NCBI GenBank assembly: GCA_947074135.1
Contig: CAMTOL010000086.1
Coordinates: forward strand, 1 to 8,684
Origin: an uncultured Rikenellaceae bacterium
Lineage (GTDB): Bacteria; Bacteroidota; Bacteroidia; Bacteroidales; Rikenellaceae
DNA: 8,684 nucleotides
Direction: 5' to 3'
Shown here piece after piece: positions 1-7,666 of this stretch. The notes beneath the pieces are model-generated. The model saw nothing but the letters and a program-made list of their open reading frames with translations. It did not search any database and had not been told where the DNA came from. The stretch's first letter is position 1, and each line of letters begins with the position of its first letter. The position numbers and the translations under genes were made by a program.

Positions 1-1
1 G

Positions 2-538
2 AGTATAGGGAGTCATAAGAACGGATGGGGGAGCTATACGGCACATTTGTGTAGACTTAATGTATAGGTTGGAGATTATGTTCAGGCTGGTAAGGTTATT
101 GGCGGTGGCGGAAACACAGGTCGTAGTCGTGGTCCTCACCTTCACTATGAGCTACGCTATCAAGACCAAACCTTTGACCCTGAGCGTTTGATTGATTTTG
201 AGTCGGGATCGCTCCGATATATGACTTTTGCGCTCGAAAAACAGTATTTTAATATTCGTAGTCGTGCTAGCGAGGAGCTGGAAGAGGATGATGACGATTA
301 TGTGGGCGTAAGTGAGATTTTGGCTTCAGCCGATGACTCTACTGGTGCGAGAATGGCGAGTGGTGAAGCTGCGAAACCAAAACCGAGTGGTGAGGCCGTT
401 TATCACACAATTAAAAGTGGCGATATGCTAGGTAAACTAGCAAGTCGTTATGGTGTGAGTGTTGACCAGATATGCAGACTGAATAATATCTCACGCACTA
501 CAATACTACAACTTGGAAGAAAACTAAGAATTAAATAA
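2..538 (+). pseudogene. C-terminal part of M23 peptidase with LysM domain, interrupted by in-frame TAG
   Basis: This is the end of a cell-envelope murein hydrolase of the LytM/M23 type, a zinc peptidase that cuts peptidoglycan cross-bridges, followed by a LysM peptidoglycan-binding domain. In one frame from base 2 I read an HKNG...AHL segment (His codon at 44-46), then TAG at 65-67, then VGDYV...GGNTGRSRGPHLHYELRY with the zinc-binding HxH at 137-145. An acidic linker (EELEEDDDD) leads to LysM at about 398-535 (YHTIKSGDMLGKLASRYG...). The TAG sits where related proteins carry Lys, Arg or Gln, and the segment before it also departs from the family (WGSYT where something like LETVY is usual). 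Bases 68-538 are open; a TTG at 188 could serve as a restart, but that would omit the catalytic part. The signal peptide and first zinc ligands lie left of the window. It could be a pseudogene or poor sequence near a contig end. The stop overlaps the purL start (TAATG). Confidence 0.65.
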
Positions 539-3500
539 TGATTACTCTATTCTCTAAAGACTCGACCCTATATGCGGTTCAGAGTTCAGCTTCGATTGAC
601 GAGGCTAATTGTAAAAAATTGGAATGGCTCTTTTCGGGAGCGACGCTATGCAGCGAGGAGCAGTGCAGTGCAATTGCAACTCAACCCCACATTGGACCTC
701 GCCGAGAGATGATTACACCTTGGAGTACCAATGCGGTTGAAATTACTCAAAATATGGGTATTGAGGGGATTGAACGCATTGAACAGTTTACTGTTGATTG
801 CGGTCAAAAGTTCGACAAGATGCTTAATCGCAAATATAGCGGTGTTGGGGGCGACGTGTTTACAATTACCAAGACTCCAGATCCAATTGTCTATATCACA
901 GATATTGAAAGCTATAATGTGGAGCAAGGTTTGGCTCTTGTTGCAGAGGAGATTGATTATTTGAAGTCGGTTTCCGCTAAACTAGGTCGTGAACTTACAG
1001 ATAGCGAGGTATTTGGCTTTTCGCAAGTAAACTCGGAGCACTGTCGTCACAAGATTTTCAACGGTCAGTTCATTATCGACGGCGAAGAGAAGGAGGATAC
1101 TCTATTTAAGATGATACGCAAGACAACAGAGGCTCATAATGGAGCGGTTGTTTCGGCGTACAAAGATAACTGTGCATTTTTGCAGGGTTCAGTGGTTGAG
1201 CAGTTTGCTCCAGCTTCGCACGACAAACCAGATGAGTTTGTGACCGAAGATTTTGAGAGTGTAATCTCGATAAAAGCGGAAACACACAACTTCCCAACAA
1301 CTGTTGAGCCTTTCAATGGTGCAGCGACTGGAACGGGTGGCGAAATTCGTGACCGTATTGCAGGTGGTAAGGGTGCATTCCCAATTGCTGGTACGGCAGT
1401 CTATATGACAGCCTATCCGCGTTTGATTGAGGGTAAAAACGAACAATACTCAATGGCGGAGCGCAAATGGTTGTACCAGACTCCAGAGGATATCTTGATT
1501 AAGGCATCTAATGGTGCAAGTGACTTTGGTAATAAGTTCGGTCAGCCACTGATTTGTGGTTCTTTATACACTTTCGAGCACAACGAGAACGACAAGAAAC
1601 TTGGTTTTGACAAGGTTATTATGTTGGCTGGTGGTATTGGCTATGGCAAGAAGGTTGATTCTCTAAAAGATGATCCTGTGGCTGGAGAGAAAGTTGTATT
1701 ACTTGGAGGCGACAACTATCGTATCGGTATGGGTGGTGGAGCGGTTAGCTCTGTGGCGACTGGCGAGTACGAGGGTGCTATTGAGTTGAATGCTGTTCAA
1801 CGTTCGAACCCAGAGATGCAGAAACGTGCATACAATGCTATTCGTGCACTAGCAGAGGAGGGTAACAACCCTATTGTTTCGATTCACGACCACGGCGCAG
1901 GTGGACACTTGAACTGTCTTAGCGAGTTGGTTGAGTTGACAGGTGGTAAAATCGAGGTTGATAAACTTCCAATTGGCGACAAAACGTTGTCTTACAAAGA
2001 GATAGTAGGTAATGAGTCGCAAGAACGTATGGGACTTGTTATCAAAGAGGGCGATATAGAGAAGCTACAAAGAATTGCTGAGCGTGAGCGTTCGCCAATG
2101 TACGTAATAGGCGAAACGACTGGCGATATGCGTTTTACGTTCGAAGATACTCGCAACTCGGAGAAACCAATTGATTTGCCATTGGAAGACTTCTTTGGTA
2201 AGACTCCACGTTCGATTCTCAAAGATAATACAGTAATTGAGAACTATGCAGAGCCTAAATATAACGCCTCTGAAATAGAGAAATATATTGTCAATACCCT
2301 ACAATTGGAGGGTGTGGCTTGTAAGGATTGGTTGACCAACAAGGTTGACCGTTCGGTAACAGGTCGTATTGCGATGCAACAGACAGCAGGAGAGGTGCAA
2401 TTGCCACTCAACGACTGCGGTGTCTTTGCGCTTGACTTCCACGGAACTAAGGGTGTAGCCAACTCGCTTGGTCACGCTACTTCGGTGGCTGTGGCTGATG
2501 CAGCTGCAGGTTCACGTATGGCGATTGCCGAGTCGTTGACAAATATCGTATTTGCACCTATCAATGGTGGGTTGGGTAATGTTTCGTTGTCGGCTAACTG
2601 GATGTGGCCTTGTCGCAATGAGGGTGAGGATGCTCGTTTGTATTCGGCAGTTGAGGCAGCTTCGAAGTTTGCAATTGAGCTTGGCGTAAATATCCCAACA
2701 GGTAAAGACTCGTTATCGATGACTCAAAAATATCCTAATGGCGATAGAGTTCTTGCACCGGGTACAGTGATTATTACTGCTGCTGGCGAGGTTAGCGATG
2801 TGCGTAAGTGCGTTAAAGCGGCTATTCGTGCAGAGGCTGTTGGTTCGTCATTGGTTTATGTCGATTTTTCGGGTGCTGCCGATGAGTTTGAACTTGGTGG
2901 TTCGGCTCTCTATCAAACACTTGGTGCAATTGGCGAGAAGACTGCCGATGTTAAGTGTGCAGAGTACTTTAGCAAGGCGTTTACTGCTGTTCAATCGGTT
3001 ATTGAGAGTGATAAGGTGATGGCAGGACACGATGTTTCGGGTGGTGGTTTGATTACAGCTCTACTTGAGATGTGTTTTGCGTCGAACAAAGGTGGACTTA
3101 AAGTTGACTTGAATCCATTGCGTAATGCTGACTCTGTAAAAGTGTTGTTTAGCGAGAAACCAGCGGTTTTGTTGCAAGTTGCAGATGCTGAAGAGGTTGT
3201 TGCTGAACTAAGTGCTGCTGGAGTTAATGCAGTAAAACTTGCAGATGTTGTTGCCGAGCGTAGCTTTACAGTTTCGTCGGGTTGTGCGTTGGCGCTGAAC
3301 CTTGATATTGATGCGCTTCGTGATAAGTGGTTCGAAACTTCGTATCTGTTGGATAAAAACCAATCGACTCCAACACTTGCAGAGGAACGCTACTCAAACT
3401 ATAAAAATCAACCACTAAAATATAATTTCCCTGCTCAGTTCGATGGAACTTATAGCTCACTGGGTATTGACCCTAAACGCAAGACTAAATCGGGCGTTAA

Positions 3501-4242
3501 GGCTGCAATTATTCGTGAGAAGGGTTCGAATGGAGAGCGTGAGATGGCTTATGCTATGCATCTTGCTGGATTTGATGTTCGTGATGTTACGATGACCGAC
3601 CTTGTGAGCGGTCGTGAAACACTCGAAGATGTTCAATTCATCGTCTTTGTGGGTGGTTTCTCTAACTCTGACGTACTTGGTTCGGCTAAGGGTTGGGCAG
3701 GTGCATTCCTCTACAATGAACGTGCTTATAAAGCGTTGACAAACTTCTACTCGCGCCCTGATACTATGTCGCTTGGTGTTTGTAATGGTTGTCAGTTGAT
3801 GGCGGAGTTGGATTTGATTAAGCCAATTAAAAATGGTGTTAAACCTATCAAGATGCAGCACAATGCAAGCGGTAAGTTCGAGAGCTGTTTTGTAGGACTT
3901 GACGTTGAGAAGTCGCCTTCTATTATGTTGGAAGGGTTGACAGATATGCAAATGGGCGTTTGGGTTGCGCACGGCGAGGGTCGTTTCCCAATTGCGAACG
4001 AGGATGACTATGCAGTGGCACTAAAATATACTTACAATGCTTATCCTGCCAATCCAAATGGTTCGAGCTATGCTATTGCAGGTATTACGAGCGAGGATGG
4101 TCGTCACTTAGCAATGATGCCTCACCCTGAACGTGCTATCAAACCTTGGCATATGGCGTATTACCCAGCGGAGCGCACTGCAGACGATGTAACGCCTTGG
4201 ATTAAACTTTTCACTAACGCTTTTGCGTGGTGCAGGCAGTAA
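538..4242 (+). CDS. purL: Phosphoribosylformylglycinamidine synthase (FGAM synthetase), single-chain PurL with glutaminase domain
   Basis: Cytosolic enzyme of step four of de novo purine synthesis: FGAR + ATP + glutamine give FGAM + ADP + Pi + glutamate. At 1234 residues it is the long form, in which PurS-, PurL- and PurQ-like parts are fused. Order seen: N-terminal PurS-like part; linker with GFSQVNSEHCRHK (about 160-172); first AIR-synthase-like N domain with AETHNFPTTVEP and TGTGGEIRD (247-272); its C domain; a second N/C pair (about 640-960); and a class I glutamine amidotransferase domain from about residue 988. The catalytic triad is visible as Cys1082 in GVCNGCQ and His1196/Glu1198 in MPHPER. 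The GGFSNSDVLG loop replaces the enterobacterial GGFSYGDVLG, as I recall from Bacteroides enzymes. ATG 538 gives the expected N terminus and overlaps the upstream stop by one base, which suggests translational coupling. No purine riboswitch or truncation was seen. Confidence 0.98.
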   Translation: MITLFSKDSTLYAVQSSASIDEANCKKLEWLFSGATLCSEEQCSAIATQPHIGPRREMITPWSTNAVEITQNMGIEGIERIEQFTVDCGQKFDKMLNRKYSGVGGDVFTITKTPDPIVYITDIESYNVEQGLALVAEEIDYLKSVSAKLGRELTDSEVFGFSQVNSEHCRHKIFNGQFIIDGEEKEDTLFKMIRKTTEAHNGAVVSAYKDNCAFLQGSVVEQFAPASHDKPDEFVTEDFESVISIKAETHNFPTTVEPFNGAATGTGGEIRDRIAGGKGAFPIAGTAVYMTAYPRLIEGKNEQYSMAERKWLYQTPEDILIKASNGASDFGNKFGQPLICGSLYTFEHNENDKKLGFDKVIMLAGGIGYGKKVDSLKDDPVAGEKVVLLGGDNYRIGMGGGAVSSVATGEYEGAIELNAVQRSNPEMQKRAYNAIRALAEEGNNPIVSIHDHGAGGHLNCLSELVELTGGKIEVDKLPIGDKTLSYKEIVGNESQERMGLVIKEGDIEKLQRIAERERSPMYVIGETTGDMRFTFEDTRNSEKPIDLPLEDFFGKTPRSILKDNTVIENYAEPKYNASEIEKYIVNTLQLEGVACKDWLTNKVDRSVTGRIAMQQTAGEVQLPLNDCGVFALDFHGTKGVANSLGHATSVAVADAAAGSRMAIAESLTNIVFAPINGGLGNVSLSANWMWPCRNEGEDARLYSAVEAASKFAIELGVNIPTGKDSLSMTQKYPNGDRVLAPGTVIITAAGEVSDVRKCVKAAIRAEAVGSSLVYVDFSGAADEFELGGSALYQTLGAIGEKTADVKCAEYFSKAFTAVQSVIESDKVMAGHDVSGGGLITALLEMCFASNKGGLKVDLNPLRNADSVKVLFSEKPAVLLQVADAEEVVAELSAAGVNAVKLADVVAERSFTVSSGCALALNLDIDALRDKWFETSYLLDKNQSTPTLAEERYSNYKNQPLKYNFPAQFDGTYSSLGIDPKRKTKSGVKAAIIREKGSNGEREMAYAMHLAGFDVRDVTMTDLVSGRETLEDVQFIVFVGGFSNSDVLGSAKGWAGAFLYNERAYKALTNFYSRPDTMSLGVCNGCQLMAELDLIKPIKNGVKPIKMQHNASGKFESCFVGLDVEKSPSIMLEGLTDMQMGVWVAHGEGRFPIANEDDYAVALKYTYNAYPANPNGSSYAIAGITSEDGRHLAMMPHPERAIKPWHMAYYPAERTADDVTPWIKLFTNAFAWCRQ

Positions 4243-4245
4243 TTA

Positions 4246-4376
4246 TTTACTTTGCTATCCTTTCCCTTTTTGTAAAAAGGGAAAACCAAAAACTTTTCCC
4301 AAAAACTTCGTTTTTGATGATTGTTTAGAGTTTTTGGTGCAGCTTTTTTCAAAAAGCTGCGACGAGAGAAAGTAAA
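4246..4376. repeat. Intergenic palindromic element with potential four-way cloverleaf fold
   Basis: The purL-talC gap is built of nested inverted repeats. The outer arms are TTTACTTT (4246-4253) and AAAGTAAA (4369-4376). Inside lie an 11-bp hairpin (4261-4271 with 4274-4284, stem TTTCCCTTTTT), an 8-bp arm pair CCAAAAAC/GTTTTTGG (4286-4293 with 4330-4337) enclosing a 7-bp hairpin CAAAAAC-TTC-GTTTTTG (4300-4316), and a 10-bp hairpin (4339-4348 with 4351-4360, stem GCAGCTTTTT). Adjacent stems are one base apart, so one strand could form a compact four-way junction. No T-tract follows any of the stems on the + strand, so it is not a standard intrinsic terminator, although it may stop or stabilise purL transcripts. 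The terminal inverted repeats and lack of a gene suggest a small mobile or REP-like repeat. Copy number cannot be judged here. Confidence 0.6.
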
Positions 4377-4441
4377 ACAAAAATTGAGAGTGGTCAAAGA
4401 ATAATTATACGGAGATATTAACATTAAATAATGTATAAAAG

Positions 4442-5095
4442 ATGAAATTTTTTATTGACACTGCTAACCTTGAACAAATCAAGGAGGGTGCAGCGCTAGG
4501 AATCCTAGACGGTGTAACAACCAACCCATCGCTAATGGCTAAAGAGGGCATCAAAGGTGCTGAAGCTATTAAACAACACTATATTGATATCTGCAACATC
4601 GTTGATGGCGATATCTCTGCCGAGGTGCTTAGTACAACTTTCGAAGAGATGATTGTCGAAGGCAAAGAGTTGGCGTCGCTTCACAAAAATATCGTTGTCA
4701 AAGTGCCTTGCACCGCCGACGGTATCAAAGCTATTAAATGGTTCGCCGACAATGGCATCAGAACTAACTGTACCCTTATTTTTACAGTTGGACAAGCTCT
4801 CTTGGCTGCTAAGGCTGGAGCTAGCTATGTTTCGCCATTTGTGGGTAGATTGGACGATATTTCGTCGGACGGTATTGGTCTAGTGAGTCAGATTGTAGAT
4901 GTTTTCTACACCTATGGCTACGAAACGGAAGTTCTTGCAGCCTCGATTCGCAGTACTCAACATATTATCGACTGTCTTGAGGTTGGCGCTCACGTTGCGA
5001 CTTGCCCACTTCAACCGATACTTGGACTACTCAAACACCCACTTACAGACAGCGGTATGGCAACCTTTATTGCCGATACTGCTAAAATGCAGTAG
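4442..5095 (+). CDS. talC: Transaldolase, short TalC/Fsa-type
   Basis: A 217-residue TIM-barrel aldolase of the short transaldolase/fructose-6-phosphate aldolase family (usual length about 212-220). It moves a dihydroxyacetone unit between sugar phosphates in the non-oxidative pentose phosphate pathway, in the cytosol. Visible landmarks are the FFIDTANL start with Asp6, GVTTNPSLMAKEG (about 24-36), the Schiff-base lysine Lys87 in VVKVP, and SPFVGRLDD. The last motif has Phe133 where E. coli FsaA has Tyr131; Phe at this place is known from true transaldolases, so I favour transaldolase over fructose-6-phosphate aldolase. ATG 4442 begins at the conserved N terminus and has no clear Shine-Dalgarno sequence. 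A five-codon reading frame (MYKR, 4431-4445) overlaps the start as ATGA. The gene is probably its own unit, between the upstream palindromic element and the terminator downstream. Confidence 0.95.
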   Translation: MKFFIDTANLEQIKEGAALGILDGVTTNPSLMAKEGIKGAEAIKQHYIDICNIVDGDISAEVLSTTFEEMIVEGKELASLHKNIVVKVPCTADGIKAIKWFADNGIRTNCTLIFTVGQALLAAKAGASYVSPFVGRLDDISSDGIGLVSQIVDVFYTYGYETEVLAASIRSTQHIIDCLEVGAHVATCPLQPILGLLKHPLTDSGMATFIADTAKMQ

Positions 5096-5160
5096 TATAT
5101 AGCTCTAAAGAGGTAGTTAAAACTGTTTTGGCATCACTTTTTGAGAGTTTGTCATATTTA

Positions 5161-5205
5161 AAGATAGTTTTATGCATATTTTTTTGCATAAAACTATTTT
5201 TTTTT
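5161..5205 (+). terminator. Strong intrinsic terminator after talC
   Basis: A 13-bp perfect stem, ATAGTTTTATGCA (5164-5176) with TGCATAAAACTAT (5185-5197), has an 8-base T-rich loop and is followed by a run of T through 5205. The AAG just before the stem can also pair with the first T residues. Placed 66 bases after the talC stop, it is a standard Rho-independent terminator and separates talC from the lipoprotein gene. Confidence 0.9.
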
Positions 5206-5221
5206 ATTCATTTGCATCGTA

Positions 5222-5251
5222 TTTGTTGCCTTAATAAGCGGCATACGTTAA
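5222..5251 (+). promoter_or_regulatory. Possible Bacteroidota-type promoter for the lipoprotein gene
   Basis: TTTG at 5222-5225 matches the -33 element and TACGTTAA at 5244-5251 matches four of six fixed positions of the -7 consensus TAnnTTTG, with an 18-base spacer. Position fits: it lies after the talC terminator and leaves a leader of about 20 bases. The -7 match is weak. Confidence 0.3.
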
Positions 5252-5273
5252 CTTAAAACCTATTGTTAAAACA

Positions 5274-6140
5274 ATGAAAAAACTCTTTATTGCCATTAGC
5301 TCGCTGTTTTTTGCAGCTCAAATGGTTGCTTGTGGACCAAACGCTGATACTCTTAAAGCTCAAGGTGAGGCTGATTCTCTAGGGCTAGTTGTTGCTCAAA
5401 AAGATTCTATTCTAAATGAGGCATTTACAGATATTGAGCTTATTGCCTCTACTCTTAACGAGATTGCTACAAAACAGAATATTGTGGTTCAGAGTTCGGC
5501 CTCGGGAGAGATAACAAAAACGAAAAAGGCTCAAATAATGGATAATATAAACTCTATTAACGAGCTTCTGGACAAAAACAAAAAGGCACTCTCGAACCTT
5601 AATGCAACTGCTAAAAAGTTGAAAGAGGCCAACGTTAAAATTGCGTCGCTTGAGAGTCTTATAGAATCTCTCCAAGCGCAAGTTGAGAGCAAAGATGCTC
5701 AAATTGCAGATTTGTTGAAACAAATTGAGAAGCTAAATATTGCGGTTGCAGATCTTCAACGTCGTACAAATGAGCTTCAAGGCGATAAAGCTGAACTAGA
5801 GTCAACTATCACATCTCAAGAAGATGAGTTAAATACGGTTTACTATGTAATTGGCAAGGAGAAGGAGTTGGTCGAGAAGGGTCTTATCGACAAAAAAGGC
5901 TTTATTACAATTAAACGGACTCTTAAAAACACAGATGATTTAACTCAATTCACTAAAGGTGATCGTCGTTCATTGGAACGTATTGCAATTGGAGGAAAAG
6001 GAGTTAAGGTTATAACTTCGCATCCAGATGGCTCTTATACTCTGGTTGAAGGGGCTAAAAGAGTTATTGATGAGATTGTTATCTCGGATCATAAAGCTTT
6101 CTGGCGCAATGGTAATTTTTTAGTTATCTCTTATAGATAA
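5274..6140 (+). CDS. Coiled-coil lipoprotein, possibly Cbp1-like family
   Basis: A 288-residue protein with a type II signal peptide: KK at 2-3, a hydrophobic stretch at 4-19, and lipobox MVAC with Cys20 as the lipidation site. Cys20 is the only cysteine. It is expected on the periplasmic or outer-membrane surface. Residues about 85-190 form a long coiled coil with heptads of Leu/Ile (IASLESLIESL, QIADLLKQIEKL). This leads through NTVYYVIGKEKEL to a compact C-terminal domain of about 80 residues ending in SHPDGSYTL...FWRNGNFLVISYR. That arrangement resembles Bacteroidales lipoproteins annotated as Cbp1-family collagen-binding adhesins, but this rests on recollection of the C-terminal pattern; adhesin function is not shown. 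The gene stands alone between two terminators. ATG 5274 directly precedes the signal peptide, so the start is secure. Confidence 0.85.
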   Translation: MKKLFIAISSLFFAAQMVACGPNADTLKAQGEADSLGLVVAQKDSILNEAFTDIELIASTLNEIATKQNIVVQSSASGEITKTKKAQIMDNINSINELLDKNKKALSNLNATAKKLKEANVKIASLESLIESLQAQVESKDAQIADLLKQIEKLNIAVADLQRRTNELQGDKAELESTITSQEDELNTVYYVIGKEKELVEKGLIDKKGFITIKRTLKNTDDLTQFTKGDRRSLERIAIGGKGVKVITSHPDGSYTLVEGAKRVIDEIVISDHKAFWRNGNFLVISYR

Positions 6141-6145
6141 TCGCT

Positions 6146-6168
6146 TTTTACTCTTTGACGGAGTAAAA
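6146..6168 (+). other. Hairpin directly after the lipoprotein stop codon
   Basis: TTTTACTC (6146-6153) pairs perfectly with GAGTAAAA (6161-6168) around a 7-base loop. It starts five bases after the stop and is followed by A/T-rich sequence without a T-run. It may protect the 3' end of the mRNA or act with the terminator downstream. Confidence 0.4.
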
Positions 6169-6176
6169 TAATATAT

Positions 6177-6212
6177 AATCCCTCTTGGCACTTGATGTTG
6201 AGAGGGATTTTT
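6177..6212 (+). terminator. Intrinsic terminator after the lipoprotein gene
   Basis: AATCCCTCT (6177-6185) pairs with AGAGGGATT (6201-6209), a 9-bp stem with a 15-base loop, followed by T to 6212. The GC-rich middle of the stem and the T-tract fit a Rho-independent terminator on the + strand. Confidence 0.8.
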
Positions 6213-6224
6213 GTGTGGTTTTGG

Positions 6225-6258
6225 TTTGATAGTTGCCTATTATCTAGAATTAGATTAT
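6225..6258 (+). promoter_or_regulatory. Possible weak promoter for the malic enzyme gene
   Basis: TTTG at 6225-6228 and TAGATTAT at 6251-6258 are spaced by 22 bases. The -7 box matches four of six fixed positions of TAnnTTTG. The location between the terminator and the start codon is right, but the long spacer and partial match make this tentative. Confidence 0.22.
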
Positions 6259-6279
6259 TAACTAATAATTGAGTTTTAG

Positions 6280-7578
6280 ATGAATGAGATTTTAAAACGT
6301 GAAGCGCTGGAGTATCATAGTAGAGTGCGTCCAGGCAAGGTAGAGGTAATACCCACTAAAAGTTATAGAACTGCGCACGATCTTTCACTAGCCTATTCGC
6401 CGGGTGTAGCAGCTGTTAGCGAGGCAGTAGCGGCAAATGCCGATGATGCCTATAAGTACACAACCAAAGGCAATTTGGTAGGTGTGATTAGTAATGGGAC
6501 GGCAGTTCTGGGGTTAGGCAATATTGGTGCACTTGCCTCAAAGCCAGTAATGGAGGGCAAGGGGTTATTGTTTAAGATAATGGCGGATATTGATGTCTTT
6601 GATATTGAGGTCAACGAGCAGGATATTGAGCGATTTGTAGATACCGTTGCTGCTATTTCGCCAACTTTTGGAGGGATTAACCTCGAAGATATCAAGGCTC
6701 CTGAGTGTTTCGAGATTGAGCGTCGTTTGGTCGAGAGGTTAGATATTCCTGTTATGCACGATGACCAACACGGTACGGCGATAATCTCGAGTGCCGCACT
6801 CATTAATGCCCTAGAAATTAACAGAAAGAGTATTGACGAGATTAAGGTTGTGGTCAATGGGGCTGGAGCTGCTGCTATTGCAACGTTGAGGCTCTATTTG
6901 GCACTTGGAGTGAGGGTTGACAATATAGTAGTGTGCGATAGGAGTGGGGTTGTTCGTGCCGATAGGGGCTCTTTAAGTGAATATAAGGCTCAGTTTGCCA
7001 CTAAGCGTGATTTACGAACGTTGGAGGAGGCTTTGGTAGGTGCTGATATGTTTCTAGGGCTATCCACTTCAAATATCTTGAACGAAAAGATGCTTAAAAG
7101 TATGGCTGCTGACCCTATTGTCTTTGCACTTGCCAATCCCGATCCTGAGGTGAGTTACGAGGTTGCAATGGCTTCGAGAGGCGATATTATCTTTGCTACG
7201 GGTCGTTCTGACTATCCTAATCAGGTTAATAATGTGTTGGGTTTTCCCTATATTTTCAGAGGTGCGCTCGATGTTCGGGCGTCGGCGATTAACGAGGCGA
7301 TGAAAGTTGCTGCTGTTCGTGCTTTGGCTGCGTTGGCTCACTCTGATGCCCCAGAAGAGGTTGTAAATGCTTATGAGGGTGTTGAGTTCGAGTTCTCGCG
7401 TTCCTATTTGATACCAAAACCATTAGACCCACGACTAATTGTCGAGGTGTCGGTAGCGGTTGCTCGTGCGGCGATTGAGAGTGGGGTGGCGAGGAGAATG
7501 ATTGAGGATTGGAGTGACTATCGTGAGGAGTTGAAGCGTCGTCGAGGCGAGGTTGTCTGTCTGCGCTGTATGATTTAA
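6280..7578 (+). CDS. Malic enzyme (oxaloacetate-decarboxylating malate dehydrogenase), short form without phosphotransacetylase domain
   Basis: Cytosolic enzyme that oxidatively decarboxylates malate to pyruvate and CO2 with NAD(P). In the 432 residues I see catalytic Tyr39 in AYSPGVA, Lys94 in [10 protein letters not shown], acidic metal-site residues in ADID (103-105) and [11 protein letters not shown] (134-144), MHDDQHGTA (159-167), a Rossmann motif GAGAAA (194-199) with VVCDRSG closing the second strand, and the late motifs [20 protein letters not shown] and [10 protein letters not shown]. The cofactor cannot be fixed from this. Bacteroidota and proteobacterial MaeB proteins are commonly about 760 residues, with a C-terminal phosphotransacetylase-like half. 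This one stops just after [14 protein letters not shown], close to where that half would begin, with a short tail containing CLRC (427-430). I see no remnant of the missing half in the 88 bases before the arsR start. It has its own probable transcription unit; no clear terminator follows it. Confidence 0.93.
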   Translation: MNEILKREALEYHSRVRPGKVEVIPTKSYRTAHDLSLAYSPGVAAVSEAVAANADDAYKYTTKGNLVGVISNGTAVLGLGNIGALASKPVMEGKGLLFKIMADIDVFDIEVNEQDIERFVDTVAAISPTFGGINLEDIKAPECFEIERRLVERLDIPVMHDDQHGTAIISSAALINALEINRKSIDEIKVVVNGAGAAAIATLRLYLALGVRVDNIVVCDRSGVVRADRGSLSEYKAQFATKRDLRTLEEALVGADMFLGLSTSNILNEKMLKSMAADPIVFALANPDPEVSYEVAMASRGDIIFATGRSDYPNQVNNVLGFPYIFRGALDVRASAINEAMKVAAVRALAALAHSDAPEEVVNAYEGVEFEFSRSYLIPKPLDPRLIVEVSVAVARAAIESGVARRMIEDWSDYREELKRRRGEVVCLRCMI

Positions 7579-7618
7579 GGTTTATTTGCTGATTTGAAGA
7601 AGAAAAATGGTAAAAAAA

Positions 7619-7648
7619 TTGGTTTATTAATTAATGTTCGTAAATTTG
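7619..7648 (+). promoter_or_regulatory. Promoter of the arsR-type gene (TTG-N19-TAAATTTG)
   Basis: TTG at 7619-7621, a 19-base spacer and TAAATTTG at 7641-7648 give a full match to the Bacteroidota consensus TTG-N19-TAnnTTTG. Transcription should begin near 7652-7656. The ATG at 7634 would then lie upstream of the transcript, which supports ATG 7667 as the true start. Confidence 0.7.
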
Positions 7649-7652
7649 CGAA
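7637..7652. promoter_or_regulatory. ArsR-type operator 1, palindrome TTCGTA-AATT-TGCGAA
   Basis: A 16-bp near-perfect palindrome with one mismatched pair; with its flanking G and C it spans 7636-7653. The -7 promoter box TAAATTTG forms its exact centre, so a bound dimeric regulator would block RNA polymerase directly. It lies just before the repressor's own start codon, which fits autoregulation, and its arms recur before the next gene. Confidence 0.75.
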
Positions 7653-7666
7653 CAATTCGATTGTTA

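Noticed and set aside
3457..3972. Minus-strand 171-residue frame inside purL
   Set aside because: It is antisense to the conserved glutaminase domain, with His/Thr/Asn-rich composition and no recognisable motif, so it is a shadow of purL coding.
4161..4424. Minus-strand 87-residue frame across the end of purL and the palindromic element
   Set aside because: It starts within the talC upstream gap and is made of the inverted repeats plus the reverse of purL. No domain or start signal is seen, and it is best explained as a phantom gene.
4431..4445. Five-codon leader frame (MYKR) overlapping the talC start as ATGA, with a small ACATT/AATGT hairpin at 4421-4434
   Set aside because: Too short and A/T-rich to separate from chance, and no promoter or attenuation signal supports it.
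5485..5505. Near-identical GTTCAGAGTTC stretch in the lipoprotein gene and in purL (about 578-596), possible repeat
   Set aside because: Both encode VQSSAS in the same frame within unrelated proteins. The match is under 20 bases with differences, so chance plus codon bias explains it.
7634..7666. Upstream ATG at 7634 giving a 117-residue ArsR
   Set aside because: The added 11 codons run through the operator and the -7 promoter box, upstream of the expected transcript start. ATG 7667 begins with the usual MTKKYTPQEEQ-type N terminus.
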